From CALAMD01 sp035301345 (GTDB lineage: Bacteria; Bacillota; Bacilli; Bacillales; Amphibacillaceae), in NCBI GenBank assembly GCA_035301345.1, contig DATGUM010000031.1, positions 1 through 25,299 on the forward strand: 25,299 nucleotides of DNA, written 5' to 3'. The notes beneath the pieces were generated by a model. It saw only the letters and a program-made list of their open reading frames with translations. It had not been told where the DNA came from and made no database searches. Shown here piece by piece: positions 15,123 through 23,839 of the stretch. Position 1 is the first letter of the stretch. Every line of letters starts with the position of its first letter. A program made the translations under genes and the position numbers.

Positions 15123-17561
15123 TTAAGATGAGCGAATCGATGCGTTAAATTGTTTTTCAATCTTTTCTACTATTTCTTCAAAGAGCGCTGTTACTTCTTC
15201 ATCTTTTAGCGTTCTTTCTAAATCTTGGAATGACATAGTGTAGGCAATTGACTTTTTACCGTCTGCTAAATGTTCACCTTCATAAACGTCAAATACTTCG
15301 ACATTTTTTACAAGAGGTTCTCCCATTCGCTTAATCGCTTGTCTAATATCACCAGAAGCAATTTCCCGGTCAACGATTAATGCAACATCTCTCGTCATTG
15401 ATGGATACTTCGGTATTTTATTAAATGATGGTTCACGATTAATCACGTGCAGTAAATGGTCAAAGTTAATATCAAACACATACGTGTCTGATAAATCTTT
15501 ACTCTTCGCTAACGTCGGGTGAACTTGACCGATAAAACCAATTGTTTCGTTATCAATCGTTAATAACGCACATCTTCCAGGGTGCATATCATCAAGAACA
15601 ACTTGCGTAAACTGTACGTTTAACTTTAAGTAAGCAAATAACGATTCTAGCACACCTTTTAGTACGAAAAAGTCTACCTTCTTATTCTCACCTTGCCACT
15701 TATTCTCCTGCCACATACCTGTCACTGCTGCCGATAGACGGAGTTGTTCATTTGGCTGTTTCGTTACGCGTTCTTCTTCAGATAAAAAGACTGAACCAAT
15801 TTCATAAACAGCTAAATTCTTAACATTTCGCGCACCATTATAATTTAAAATATTTAACAGCTCTGGTAATAAGCTTAATCTTAAATATTTATGGTCTTCA
15901 CTAATTGGCATATTCAGTTGAACAGGATGTAAGTCAAGCGCTCGAACGTCAGGACTCAACAATTTATTAATATCTTTATCATTTGTTAATGAATAAGAAA
16001 CAGTTTCTGTAAAACCTACTGACTCCATAAAGTTCTGGACATTTCGCTTAATAAGCTGTCTTTCACTTAATCCACCTGGTTGTGATGCATTTGCTGGTAA
16101 CGTGTACGGCAAGTGATCATAGCCATAAATACGTGCCACTTCCTCAACGATATCTTCAAAAATTGAAATATCATTACGACGTGTCGGTATTCTTAGTGTC
16201 AGATCATTTCCACTCACTTCATAACCGAAACGTAAACGTCTGAAAATATCGCCCATATCTGCAGCAGAAATGTCAGTTCCGATACGCTTATTAATATCAT
16301 CAGCGTTAACTGTGATTACTTTTTCTTCGATTGTCATTTCATTAAACTCTGCTGCCTCATCAACGAGCTTGCCGTTCGCATATTTAACTAACAACTCACA
16401 TGCTCGTAAGCCTGCTTCACGTACTCTTGCTTTATCGACGCCCTTTTCAAAACGTGTACTCGCGTCACTACGTAAACCTGTCTGATTCACTGCTTGACGG
16501 ACAGTTTGTGGGTCAAAATATGCCGCTTCAATAAGCACATTTTTCGTCCCATCGTTAACTTCTGTATGAGCGCCGCCCATTACTCCAGCAAGAGCAATAC
16601 CTTCTTTGCCATTCGTAATGAGTAAGTTATCATTCGTTAACTTTCTCGTTTTATCATCTAACGTAACGATTTCTTCGCCTTCTTTCGCTCGACGTACGAC
16701 AATTTCTTTTGAATCTAACAAATCATAATCAAATGCATGAAGTGGTTGACCGTATTCCATTAGTACGTAGTTCGTAATATCAACGACATTATTAATCGGG
16801 CGGACACCAGCTGCTAGAAGTGCATTTTGCATCCATAATGGCGACGGTTTAATGTCTACGTCTTTAACGATGAACGCACCGTAATACGGACAAAGATCAG
16901 GGTCTTCTGAAGAAACGGACACATAATCCGCTACATCCTCTTCACTCGTCTCAACTTCCGGATGAGGTAAATTCACTTCTTTATCTAAAATAGCTGCGAC
17001 TTCATACGCAACACCGATCATACTTAATGCATCTGCACGGTTAGGTGTTAAATCAAATTCTAAAATAGTATCATCTAAATTCAGTAAGGCACTGACAGAC
17101 TCCCCAACGTTCGTATCTTCGGGCAATACGACAATACCTTCTTTATATTGTTCAGGTACGTACGCTTCATCAACACTTAATTCTTGCAGTGAACAAATCA
17201 TACCGTTTGATTCAATGCCACGTAATTTGACTTTTTTAATTTTAAAGTTATTCGGTAAAACTGCCCCTGGTTTTGCAACGACAACTTTCTGTCCTTGAGC
17301 AACGTTCGGCGCCCCGCAAATAATTTGTAACAATTCTTCTTCGCCAACGTCTACTTGACATATATTTAATTTATCTGCGTCAGGATGCTTCTCACATGAC
17401 TTTACGTAACCAGTCACAACGTTTGTGCTTTCTTCCGCAATCACTGTATGAATGCCATCAACTTCAATACCTGATTTCGTAATTTTTTCTGCTAATTGTT
17501 CAATTGAATCTGTACCAATATCTACGTAATCTTTTAACCAATTAATCGAAACTAACATCAC
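15123..17561 (-). CDS. pheT: Phenylalanine--tRNA ligase beta subunit
   Basis: Large subunit of the alpha2-beta2 PheRS, which charges tRNA-Phe. The 812 residues follow the bacterial layout: an N-terminal segment SINWLKDYVDIG, a tRNA-binding (EMAP-like) domain about 40-150 (VVTGYVKSCEKHPDADKLNICQVD), the B3/B4 editing domain with the GQPLHAFDYD motif near 270, B5 about 410-475, the catalytic-like core with NPI-type contacts, and the C-terminal FDX-ACB anticodon-binding domain (FNKIPKYPSMTRDVALIVD onward, about 720-812). Length is close to B. subtilis PheT (804). GGAGG lies seven bases before ATG 17561; the adjacent ATG 17558 is an equal alternative. It is 15 bases downstream of pheS under the same T-box. 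Confidence 0.97.
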   Translation of the reverse strand: MMLVSINWLKDYVDIGTDSIEQLAEKITKSGIEVDGIHTVIAEESTNVVTGYVKSCEKHPDADKLNICQVDVGEEELLQIICGAPNVAQGQKVVVAKPGAVLPNNFKIKKVKLRGIESNGMICSLQELSVDEAYVPEQYKEGIVVLPEDTNVGESVSALLNLDDTILEFDLTPNRADALSMIGVAYEVAAILDKEVNLPHPEVETSEEDVADYVSVSSEDPDLCPYYGAFIVKDVDIKPSPLWMQNALLAAGVRPINNVVDITNYVLMEYGQPLHAFDYDLLDSKEIVVRRAKEGEEIVTLDDKTRKLTNDNLLITNGKEGIALAGVMGGAHTEVNDGTKNVLIEAAYFDPQTVRQAVNQTGLRSDASTRFEKGVDKARVREAGLRACELLVKYANGKLVDEAAEFNEMTIEEKVITVNADDINKRIGTDISAADMGDIFRRLRFGYEVSGNDLTLRIPTRRNDISIFEDIVEEVARIYGYDHLPYTLPANASQPGGLSERQLIKRNVQNFMESVGFTETVSYSLTNDKDINKLLSPDVRALDLHPVQLNMPISEDHKYLRLSLLPELLNILNYNGARNVKNLAVYEIGSVFLSEEERVTKQPNEQLRLSAAVTGMWQENKWQGENKKVDFFVLKGVLESLFAYLKLNVQFTQVVLDDMHPGRCALLTIDNETIGFIGQVHPTLAKSKDLSDTYVFDINFDHLLHVINREPSFNKIPKYPSMTRDVALIVDREIASGDIRQAIKRMGEPLVKNVEVFDVYEGEHLADGKKSIAYTMSFQDLERTLKDEEVTALFEEIVEKIEKQFNASIRSS

Positions 17562-17576
17562 TATTCCTCCTTCTAT

Positions 17577-18611
17577 TTATACGTGGTGAAACTGTTTTGA
17601 AAATCGGTGATCATTCGTGTAAAACTGCCTAATATCGTCAATACCATATTTCAACATTGCAATTCGGTCCGGCCCCATACCAAATGCAAACCCCGTATAA
17701 ATATCTGTGTCATAACCAGCCATTGCGAGTACTTTCGGATGCACCATCCCAGCACCTAAAATTTCAATCCATCCCGTTCTCTTACAAACGTTACATCCTT
17801 TCCCTTCACAAACAGCACAAGAAATATCCATTTCAACAGATGGCTCTGTAAACGGGAAATAACTTGGACGTAAACGAATTTCACGGTCTTCACCGAATAA
17901 TTTTTTAGCAAATAAGTCGAGTGTCCCTTTTAAGTCACTCATTCTTACATTTTTATCCACATAAAGCCCTTCGATTTGTGTGAACTGATGTGAATGCGTC
18001 GCGTCATCACTATCACGACGGTACACTTTCCCTGGGCAAATCATACGGACAGGTTGAGCGCCGTTTAATGCTCCCATCGTACGTGCTTGTACAGGGGACG
18101 TATGAGTACGGAGCAATAAATCATCTGTAATATAAAATGAATCTTGCATATCACGCGCTGGATGACCTTTCGGTAAATTTAATGCCTCAAAGTTATAATA
18201 ATCCGTCTCAACTTCTGGACCTTCTCGTACTTCATAGCCAAGTCCAATAAATAAATCTTCAATTTCTTGAATGATTGACGTTAGTAAATGTGGGCCACCT
18301 TTTTGTACACTTCTCCCTGGCAAAGTAACGTCGATCACTTCTTCTTTCAATTGTTCCTCAAGTGCTGCCTCACTTAATGCCGTTTCTTTCGCTTCAATAG
18401 CACTCGTAATCGTTGCACGAATATCATTCGCTAATTGACCAATAACTGGACGCTCTTCAGCAGGTAACTTCCCCATGCCACGTAATACAGTCGTTATTGA
18501 ACCTTTTTTACCTAAGTACGTCACTTGAACATCTTGTAATTCTTTTAATGACTCTATTTGTTCAACTTTTTCTAACGCTTCAGCTTCAATTGCTTGTAAT
18601 TCAGCTTTCAT
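17577..18611 (-). CDS. pheS: Phenylalanine--tRNA ligase alpha subunit
   Basis: Catalytic subunit of PheRS, 344 residues as in B. subtilis. An N-terminal coiled coil (about 1-85) binds tRNA; the class II catalytic core carries the GPEVETDYYNFEALNLPKGHPARDMQDSFY segment, motif 2 near HSHQFTQIEGLYVDKN, a four-Cys cluster (CAVCEGKGCNVC) near residue 270 seen in this family, and motif 3 GFAFGMGPDRIAML near the C-terminus. AAAGGAGG lies nine bases before the ATG. Expression is controlled by the T-box leader immediately upstream; pheT follows on the same transcript. Confidence 0.98.
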   Translation of the reverse strand: MKAELQAIEAEALEKVEQIESLKELQDVQVTYLGKKGSITTVLRGMGKLPAEERPVIGQLANDIRATITSAIEAKETALSEAALEEQLKEEVIDVTLPGRSVQKGGPHLLTSIIQEIEDLFIGLGYEVREGPEVETDYYNFEALNLPKGHPARDMQDSFYITDDLLLRTHTSPVQARTMGALNGAQPVRMICPGKVYRRDSDDATHSHQFTQIEGLYVDKNVRMSDLKGTLDLFAKKLFGEDREIRLRPSYFPFTEPSVEMDISCAVCEGKGCNVCKRTGWIEILGAGMVHPKVLAMAGYDTDIYTGFAFGMGPDRIAMLKYGIDDIRQFYTNDHRFSKQFHHV

Positions 18612-18640
18612 TAATCGTTCCTCCTTTTAAAAATAAACAT

Positions 18641-18880
18641 AAAAAATCCCCGTGCCTAAAAAGGGACGAGGTTATATACGCGGTACCACCCTTGTTGATA
18701 CAATAAATGTATCCAACTTGTCATTGATAATGGATATATATCCAGAAACACGATTAAGTGTCAGCTCAAGAGTGAATCATAACAATTCAATTGATAGAAA
18801 TAGTTTCAGTCACGCTATTTCTTCCCTAAATCAATTTACTTCTTATGTTATTTTGTTCTTTCATCGCTTTTATGTATGAA
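18641..18880 (-). promoter_or_regulatory. T-box riboswitch, phenylalanine-specific
   Basis: The leader carries the invariant T-box AAGGGTGGTACCGCG (18679-18693). Downstream is a terminator, CCTCGTCCC paired with GGCACGGGG and six T (18641-18671). The stem I base shows AGC-GAUGA-AAGA opposite UCUU-GA-GCU, the usual kink-turn, and directly above it GA-UUC-A, placing UUC (18774-18776), a Phe codon, in the specifier position. Upper stem I pairs AATTGAT/ATCAATT and GAAATAG/CTATTTC. Uncharged tRNA-Phe is expected to stabilise the antiterminator and raise pheST expression. Confidence 0.95.
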
Positions 18881-18891
18881 ATTCAATTAAC

Positions 18892-18920
18892 ATTATAGCG
18901 AACCTTCAATCGTTGCGCAA
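18892..18920 (-). promoter_or_regulatory. pheST promoter
   Basis: TTGCGC (18915-18920), a 17-base spacer and a perfect TATAAT (18892-18897) on the minus strand, just upstream of the T-box leader. Confidence 0.85.
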
Positions 18921-18923
18921 GTT

Positions 18924-19661
18924 TTATAAACGTATATGATACATTAAAATAGCTGAAGCAATGGCAACATTTAATGATTCAGCTTGACCATAGATCGGAA
19001 TTTTCACCCGTTCATCTGCCTGCTCAATGAGTTCGTCTGTCACTCCTGCCCCTTCATTTCCGACGATAAGTGCTGTTTTCTTAGGCGCTTTGACGTCTTG
19101 ATAAAATGTTGCATCACTTAACGTTGACGCCCATACAACGTATCCTTTTTCTTTTAACTGTGACACTTCTTCGTTTAAATGAGCGTGTTCAATCGTTATA
19201 TGAAAAAGTGACCCTTGTGTTGCGCGTATGACTTTATCATTATAGACGTCAACCGTACCATTTCCGAGTACGACTTTTGAAAAGCCCGCCGCATCTGCCG
19301 TTCGAATAATCGTACCTAAATTTCCGGGATCTTGCACAGCATCTACGAGTAAAACCGGACCCTCTAATGCTTTATTCATTGCTGTCATTTCAATAACTGC
19401 TGCCATTCCTTGTGGGGTTTCTGTCTGTGAGATTTCTTTAAATACTTGTTCAGAAACGACGTGGGTCAACTGCCCTTCTAAACTGCTTGAGCGTTCCATC
19501 TGTTCTGTCACGATTATTTCTTTAATCGTTTGTTTAGCTTTTTTAGCTTCTTCAATTAAATGGTCACCTTCAATAATAAAAGCACGTGCTTTTTGTCGTC
19601 CTTTTTTAGTGTGAAGTTTTTTCCATTCTTTTACTTTATTATTTTGTACTGACGTAATCAC
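18924..19661 (-). CDS. ysgA: TrmH/SpoU family RNA methyltransferase (YsgA-like)
   Basis: A 245-residue SPOUT-class 2'-O-methyltransferase. An N-terminal substrate-binding domain (about 1-90; ITSVQNNKVKEWKKLHTKKGR, FIIEGDHLIEEA) precedes the knotted SAM-binding domain with the three SpoU motifs: VQDPGNLGTIIRTADAAGF near 115, VGNEGAGV near 195, and IPIYGQAESLNVAIASAILMY at the C-terminus. YsgA of B. subtilis, at the same position next to pheS, is similar in length; the target is presumably rRNA but the exact nucleotide cannot be read from sequence. The start is a GTG (19661) with AAGGA about ten bases upstream. Confidence 0.92.
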   Translation of the reverse strand: MITSVQNNKVKEWKKLHTKKGRQKARAFIIEGDHLIEEAKKAKQTIKEIIVTEQMERSSSLEGQLTHVVSEQVFKEISQTETPQGMAAVIEMTAMNKALEGPVLLVDAVQDPGNLGTIIRTADAAGFSKVVLGNGTVDVYNDKVIRATQGSLFHITIEHAHLNEEVSQLKEKGYVVWASTLSDATFYQDVKAPKKTALIVGNEGAGVTDELIEQADERVKIPIYGQAESLNVAIASAILMYHIRL

Positions 19662-19721
19662 TAGTTATCAGTCCTTTTTTATCTGATGAACTTTTATCAT
19701 ATGCTTAACATCCCTACACGG

Positions 19722-20477
19722 TCAACTATCTTTATCTTTTTTATATTGACGAATAAAATAAATAATTAAGCAAATATTAAATATTGAGATGACTGTTAAA
19801 AATATAATCGATGTCGTTTCAATTGATAATGAAAAAATACGCCCGACAAGATCAGGTATCGAAATAACAAAAACGACGAGTAAAATAATCCACGACTTTG
19901 CCCAAATTGATACACCGATTAAAAATGCAAATAATATCATGCCAATTATATAAACAGGCACTCCTGATAACGTTATAGTTGGTGACTGTACGGTCGAATC
20001 AAAATAAAAAATGCCTACGAGTAAAGCAATCGACACAATAAACATCGGTGTTATAATAAATATTGCTCTTCTCGTCGTTAAGTTCGCTTGACTCAGTTTG
20101 CGTAACACGAAAATAAGTGCAATTGTAAATAGAGTAAATTCAGTGAGTAAGCCAGCAATGACGAATAACGAATATGATAGTGTGCCTGTCATAACTTCTG
20201 GCATAACGCTAATTGACAGACCACCAAAAATAATAACAAAAAACATCTGAAAAGCACCTTTAATATTCGTGTTCATTTCAGAACGAATCGATTGCATATA
20301 TTGTTCTGGTGACTGGCCAATGATATCTTCAATATTCTTCCCGTCAGACTCAGCTTCTATTAAATGAACTTCAAGCTCATTTACAATCTCTTCAATATCC
20401 TTCTCATCTTTTCCACTCACATTTAAATATGCACGCAAATTTCCAATAAATAACTCACTTTCTTCTGATAGTGTCAT
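19722..20477 (-). CDS. HAAS-domain multi-pass membrane protein, PadR partner
   Basis: A 251-residue protein. The first 70 residues form the soluble HAAS-type helical domain (ESELFIGNLRAYLNVSG, DIEEIVNELEVHLIEAES, SPEQYMQSIRSEM), followed by about six or seven hydrophobic helices (for example AFQMFFVIIFGGLSISVM, SLFVIAGLLTEFTLFTIALIFVL, IILLVVFVISIPDLV, IIFLTVISIFNICLIIYFI) and a short basic tail. HAAS proteins are typically encoded just after a PadR regulator; their activity is not well defined. ATG 20477 overlaps the padR stop as ATGA and uses AAGGAGG inside the end of padR, so the pair is translationally coupled. A longer frame starting at 20537 lies inside padR and is not used. Confidence 0.85.
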   Translation of the reverse strand: MTLSEESELFIGNLRAYLNVSGKDEKDIEEIVNELEVHLIEAESDGKNIEDIIGQSPEQYMQSIRSEMNTNIKGAFQMFFVIIFGGLSISVMPEVMTGTLSYSLFVIAGLLTEFTLFTIALIFVLRKLSQANLTTRRAIFIITPMFIVSIALLVGIFYFDSTVQSPTITLSGVPVYIIGMILFAFLIGVSIWAKSWIILLVVFVISIPDLVGRIFSLSIETTSIIFLTVISIFNICLIIYFIRQYKKDKDS

Positions 20478-20809
20478 TTTTCTTCCTCCTTCACATTCAT
20501 AAGCACGTTCGTCACATTGTTTTTTAGTTGAAGCCAACGTTGTTCAAATGCAGCTAGCTCTTGCTTTCCTTTCTCGCTCATATAATAATACTTTCTTCGT
20601 GGACCTGCTGTTGATTTTTTAAGTGTCGACGTAACGAGCTTTTCTTTTTGCATTCTTAAAAGAATCGGATAAATAGTTCCTTCGCTCATGTCATGAAACC
20701 CGTACTCCGACAAACGTTTCGTAATCTCATATCCGTACACTTCTTCACGATTGATAATGGCTAGTATGCATCCATCAATGATTCCTTTATACATTTGAGT
20801 TACTGCCAT
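20474..20809 (-). CDS. PadR family transcriptional regulator
   Basis: A 111-residue PadR with a winged helix-turn-helix (ILAIINREEVYGYEITKRL, MSEGTIYPILLRMQKEKLVTST, RKYYYMSEKGKQEL) and a C-terminal dimerisation helix (FEQRWLQLKNNVTNVLMNV). It belongs to the short subfamily-2 PadR group, usually autorepressors of the downstream membrane gene. GAGGTGATGAG precedes the ATG. The promoter upstream is overlapped by three CTTGTATAACAAG-like dyads, and the HAAS gene overlaps its stop codon. The inducer cannot be inferred. Confidence 0.93.
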   Translation of the reverse strand: MAVTQMYKGIIDGCILAIINREEVYGYEITKRLSEYGFHDMSEGTIYPILLRMQKEKLVTSTLKKSTAGPRRKYYYMSEKGKQELAAFEQRWLQLKNNVTNVLMNVKEEEK

Positions 20810-20825
20810 CTCATCACCTCACTCC

Positions 20826-20901
20826 CTTGTATAACAAGAGTTATGCGCATCAATTAACTAACTTGTATAACATCATACATGACAGTAACTTGTATTGCAA
20901 G
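20826..20901 (-). promoter_or_regulatory. padR promoter with three operator-like dyads
   Basis: On the minus strand TTGCAA (20895-20900), a 17-base spacer and TATGAT (20872-20877) form a good promoter. Three related dyads cover it: CTTGTATTGCAAG (20889-20901) over the -35, CTTGTATAACATC (20862-20874) over the -10 and start, and the full dyad CTTGTATAACAAG (20826-20838) near the ribosome site. This is the arrangement expected of an autorepressor. Confidence 0.7.
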
Positions 20902-20954
20902 AGTGTTAATTGAATATATAATCAATTAGTTGTTTAGTCACATAAAATATGTGT

Positions 20955-20978
20955 AGAGAGCGTTTTTTATGTTATAAT
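20955..20978 (+). promoter_or_regulatory. Promoter of lytic transglycosylase gene
   Basis: TGTTATAAT (20970-20978) is a perfect extended -10; the -35 region is poor, which is usual for this promoter type. It lies 36 bases before the GTG start. Confidence 0.6.
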
Positions 20979-21014
20979 GTAAAAGATTGAATAAAAGAAG
21001 TGAGGCGTTTTTTC

Positions 21015-21632
21015 GTGGATATTTCAATGGTGCAACAACTTTTACAACAAAATAGTGTGCAGAGTAGTTCGCCTATAAACGGTATCAGTCAACAACCAGG
21101 ATTAGACGATATGACGTTTTCTTTTCATGAACTACTTGAAAAGAAAATTTTAGAGGCACAAGCGAAAAATAGTGAACACTTTCCGCTAGAGCAGCATATG
21201 CAGACAATGCAAGCAATGAATATACATAAACCTTACGGAAATGTTCGTTCGCCAATAGCTAATCAATCATTTGCAGCGATTACGAAAGAAATGGCGCAAA
21301 AATATTCAGTCGATGAACGACTCATTCGATCAGTCATAAAACACGAATCGAATTTTAATCCGAACGCTGTTAGCCATGCAGGTGCTCAAGGGTTAATGCA
21401 ACTGATGCCAAATACAGCACGCTCTCTCGGTGTAAGTAATGCTTTTGATAGCCGACAAAACATTGAAGGCGGCACAAAATATTTAAGTCAAATGCTTAAA
21501 AAATATAATGGCAACGAACGACTCGCACTCGCAGCTTATAATGCTGGTCCAGGGAACGTTGATAAATACGGTGGCATTCCACCTTTTAAAGAAACACAAA
21601 ACTACGTTAATAACGTATTAAACTTCGTATAA
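21015..21632 (+). CDS. Lytic transglycosylase, SLT domain (CwlQ/YjbJ-like)
   Basis: A 205-residue protein with a low-complexity Gln/Ser-rich N-terminal half and a C-terminal soluble lytic transglycosylase domain (about 95-205). The catalytic Glu is in VIKHESNFNPNAVSHAGAQGLMQLMPNTA, followed by the family motifs NIEGGTKYLSQML and LALAAYNAGPGNVDKYGG. It cleaves the MurNAc-GlcNAc bond of peptidoglycan. There is no typical signal peptide, as also in B. subtilis YjbJ/CwlQ. The start is GTG 21015, nine bases after GTGAGG; an upstream in-frame GTG at 21000 is part of that ribosome site. It is a single-gene unit on the plus strand, ending in a shared terminator. Confidence 0.88.
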   Translation: MDISMVQQLLQQNSVQSSSPINGISQQPGLDDMTFSFHELLEKKILEAQAKNSEHFPLEQHMQTMQAMNIHKPYGNVRSPIANQSFAAITKEMAQKYSVDERLIRSVIKHESNFNPNAVSHAGAQGLMQLMPNTARSLGVSNAFDSRQNIEGGTKYLSQMLKKYNGNERLALAAYNAGPGNVDKYGGIPPFKETQNYVNNVLNFV

Positions 21633-21635
21633 AAT

Positions 21636-21677
21636 AAAAATGAGCTCATTCGACAAATACCGAATGAGCTCATTTTT
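21636..21677. terminator. Bidirectional terminator between SLT gene and M42 peptidase
   Basis: AAAAATGAGCTCATTCG (21636-21652) pairs perfectly with CGAATGAGCTCATTTTT (21661-21677), eight-base loop, T-run on both strands. It serves two convergent genes. Confidence 0.92.
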
Positions 21678-21691
21678 TACCATTTAATCAA

Positions 21692-22777
21692 TTATGCTAA
21701 GCGAATTTTTTCTAACGTTTCATTATCTAAACGCTTAGAAAGTTCAACGAGTAGTTTTACTGTATGATCGAAGTCATCACGATGTAAAATAGCTGCGTGT
21801 GTATGAATATATCTTGTCGGGATTGTAATTGAAATACTCGGCGCCCCGTCACCTGACGTATGGATCGAACCCGTATCTGTTCCTCCACCAGGCATCGTTG
21901 CATACTGATAAGGAATATTTAATTCATCACAAATATCAACGATGAAATTGCGTAATCCTTTATGTGACAATGCAGAAGCATCATACAACATAATTTGTGG
22001 ACCTTCGCCTAACTTACTATCTGCTTCTTTATCTGTAATACCAGGTGTATCCCCTGCAACACCAACGTCTACCCCAATACCGATATCTGGATTAATTTTA
22101 TGGGCAGATGTCTTTGCACCACGTAAACCAATTTCTTCTTGTACAGTACCTACGCCATAAACAGTTGTTGGATGTTCTTCATTTTGTAATTCTTTTAAAA
22201 CGTCAATAGCGATCGCGCAACCAATACGATTATCCCACGCTTTTGCTAAAATCATTTTTTCGTTTTTAAGCGGTGTAAATTCAAAGTAAGGAACGATTGA
22301 ATCTCCCGGGCGAATCCCGAACTTTTCAGCTTCTTCTTTACTTGACGCACCAACATCAATAAACATATCTTCAATTTTAACCGGTTGCTTGCGTGCTTCT
22401 GGTGTTAAAATGTGTGGTGGCTTTGATCCGATAACACCTGTCACATCCCCGTCACTTCCTAAAATAGTTACACGTTGAGCCAACATTACTTGACTCCACC
22501 AACCACCAATCGTTTGGAAATAAATAAATCCGTTATCATCTATTCGTGTGACTAAGAATCCAACTTCATCTAAATGCCCAGCAATCATTATTTTCGGACC
22601 AGATGCATTCCCTGTTTTCTTAGCAATTAAGCTCCCTAAATTATCTGTATATACATCATCTGCATACGGTTTAATATACTCTTCCATGACGATTCTTGCT
22701 TCTTTCTCATCACCTGAAATTGCTCGAGCATCCGTTAAATCTTTAAACATTTTTAATGTTTTGTCTTCTGTTGTCAT
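21692..22777 (-). CDS. ysdC: M42 family metallo-aminopeptidase (YsdC-like)
   Basis: A 361-residue cytosolic aminopeptidase of the M42 (FrvX/PepA-like) family, which forms tetrahedral dodecamers and trims peptides. Metal-binding and catalytic motifs are visible: AGHLDEVGF near residue 68, AWDNRIGCAIAIDVL near 180, the catalytic pair in VQEEIGLRGAKTSAH near 215, DVGVAGDTPG near 240, and the C-terminal PTRYIHTHAAILHRDDFD with the last His ligand. It matches B. subtilis YsdC in length and location. AAAGGAGAG lies six bases before the ATG and overlaps the stop of the upstream dUTPase gene, indicating coupling. Confidence 0.94.
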   Translation of the reverse strand: MTTEDKTLKMFKDLTDARAISGDEKEARIVMEEYIKPYADDVYTDNLGSLIAKKTGNASGPKIMIAGHLDEVGFLVTRIDDNGFIYFQTIGGWWSQVMLAQRVTILGSDGDVTGVIGSKPPHILTPEARKQPVKIEDMFIDVGASSKEEAEKFGIRPGDSIVPYFEFTPLKNEKMILAKAWDNRIGCAIAIDVLKELQNEEHPTTVYGVGTVQEEIGLRGAKTSAHKINPDIGIGVDVGVAGDTPGITDKEADSKLGEGPQIMLYDASALSHKGLRNFIVDICDELNIPYQYATMPGGGTDTGSIHTSGDGAPSISITIPTRYIHTHAAILHRDDFDHTVKLLVELSKRLDNETLEKIRLA

Positions 22778-22792
22778 TGAAAGTCTCTCCTT

Positions 22793-23278
22793 TTAGTATC
22801 CTTCATTTTGTCGTGTGAAATTTACTTTATTCTTTTCATAATACGCTTCTTGAATATCACTTTCATTGAAACCAAGTAATTCTCCTAACTGTAAAAATGC
22901 TCTAAAAACATTCGTGTAATGATCTTTTTCTTTGTTAGTCATCAATGTTGTGATTGAATGAAACACGTGATTAAACTGCTCTGTTAATGAACTATCTGGA
23001 CGTTCTAAAGATTCCTTTTCATACGTATAACCTAATTCAAGTCCAATCGATAAAATAAAATGAACACCATCTACGTACTCTTCTAAAATAATCGATCGAT
23101 CACTCGCTGGTTTTTTACTCCAAAATTTAAAGCATCTCGTTTCATTAGCTAACTCTCCTAATTCTACGAGAAGCGCTAAACACTTATCTGATACTAAATC
23201 TTCATTATGTAATTCGTGATTATCAATAATATACTCATCTAATTTCTGCTGCATTTGAAACAGCTCTTTCCAGTCCAC
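22793..23278 (-). CDS. Dimeric dUTPase (dUTPase_2, MazG-like fold)
   Basis: A 161-residue all-alpha dUTP diphosphatase of the dUTPase_2 family, which hydrolyses dUTP to dUMP and pyrophosphate and keeps uracil out of DNA. The motif LVELGELANETRCFKFWSKK (residues about 50-70) supplies the ExxE metal ligands, and EEYVDGVHFILSIGLELGY (about 85-105) the second ExxxD pair. It starts at GTG 23278 with a weak GTAGG ribosome site. The gene lies between the ribosomal protein operon and ysdC, and its stop overlaps the ysdC ribosome site, so both are probably one operon from the promoter at 23321-23349. Confidence 0.88.
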   Translation of the reverse strand: MDWKELFQMQQKLDEYIIDNHELHNEDLVSDKCLALLVELGELANETRCFKFWSKKPASDRSIILEEYVDGVHFILSIGLELGYTYEKESLERPDSSLTEQFNHVFHSITTLMTNKEKDHYTNVFRAFLQLGELLGFNESDIQEAYYEKNKVNFTRQNEGY

Positions 23279-23320
23279 TCATTATACCTACTCTCTTTTT
23301 CACATTTAATGACTAATAAA

Positions 23321-23349
23321 AGTATACATAATTTATTGTTTTTTCACAA
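23321..23349 (-). promoter_or_regulatory. Promoter of dUTPase-ysdC operon
   Basis: TTGTGA (23344-23349), a 17-base spacer and TATACT (23321-23326) on the minus strand, about 40 bases before the dUTPase start. Confidence 0.65.
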
Positions 23350-23382
23350 ATGAGTAATCGAAAGAAGTATACGAATATTATC

Positions 23383-23425
23383 GACAAAAAAAGATTATGT
23401 TTATTAAAAAATAAACATAATCTTT
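23383..23425 (-). terminator. Terminator of infC-rpmI-rplT
   Basis: On the minus strand AAAGATTATGTTTATT and AATAAACATAATCTTT (arms 23390-23405 and 23410-23425) form a perfect 16-bp stem with a tiny loop, followed by further T residues. It sits 16 bases after the rplT stop. Confidence 0.9.
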
Positions 23426-23440
23426 TATCATTTATTAAAA

Positions 23441-23800
23441 TTATTTACTAATTGCTGATTTTGCTTGGTCTGCAATTTGTGTAAATGCTGCTGCGTCGTT
23501 AACTGCTAAATCAGCTAACATTTTTCTGTTTACTTCAACGCCTGCAACTTTTAATCCGTGCATTAACTGGCTATATGAAATATCGTTTTGGCGTGCAGCT
23601 GCGTTAATACGTGAAATCCATAACTTACGGAAGTCGCGCTTTCTACGCTTACGATCTCTATATGCATATTGACCTGATTTAATAACTTGTTGTTTTGCGT
23701 TTTTAAATAGTGCATGTTTTGCACCATAATAACCTTTTGCTAATTTTAGAACACGTTTACGACGTTTGCGCGTAACTGTGCCACCTTTTACACGTGCCAT
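23441..23800 (-). CDS. rplT: 50S ribosomal protein L20
   Basis: L20, 119 residues as in B. subtilis, an early assembly protein that binds 23S rRNA. It has the typical very basic N-terminal extension (MARVKGGTVTRKRRKRVLKLAKGYYG) and globular C-terminal domain (NDISYSQLMHGLKVAGVEVNRKMLADLAVND). In Bacillota L20 represses its own operon by binding the infC leader. It is last in infC-rpmI-rplT, 39 bases after rpmI, with GAGGAGG-type ribosome site. Confidence 0.98.
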   Translation of the reverse strand: MARVKGGTVTRKRRKRVLKLAKGYYGAKHALFKNAKQQVIKSGQYAYRDRKRRKRDFRKLWISRINAAARQNDISYSQLMHGLKVAGVEVNRKMLADLAVNDAAAFTQIADQAKSAISK

Positions 23801-23839
23801 ATCTAATTCCTCCTCATACTACTTTCCAAATTTTAATTA

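Noticed and set aside
18652..18879. Plus-strand open frame across the region upstream of pheS
   Set aside because: It is antisense to the T-box leader, has no ribosome site, and its composition follows from the riboswitch sequence.
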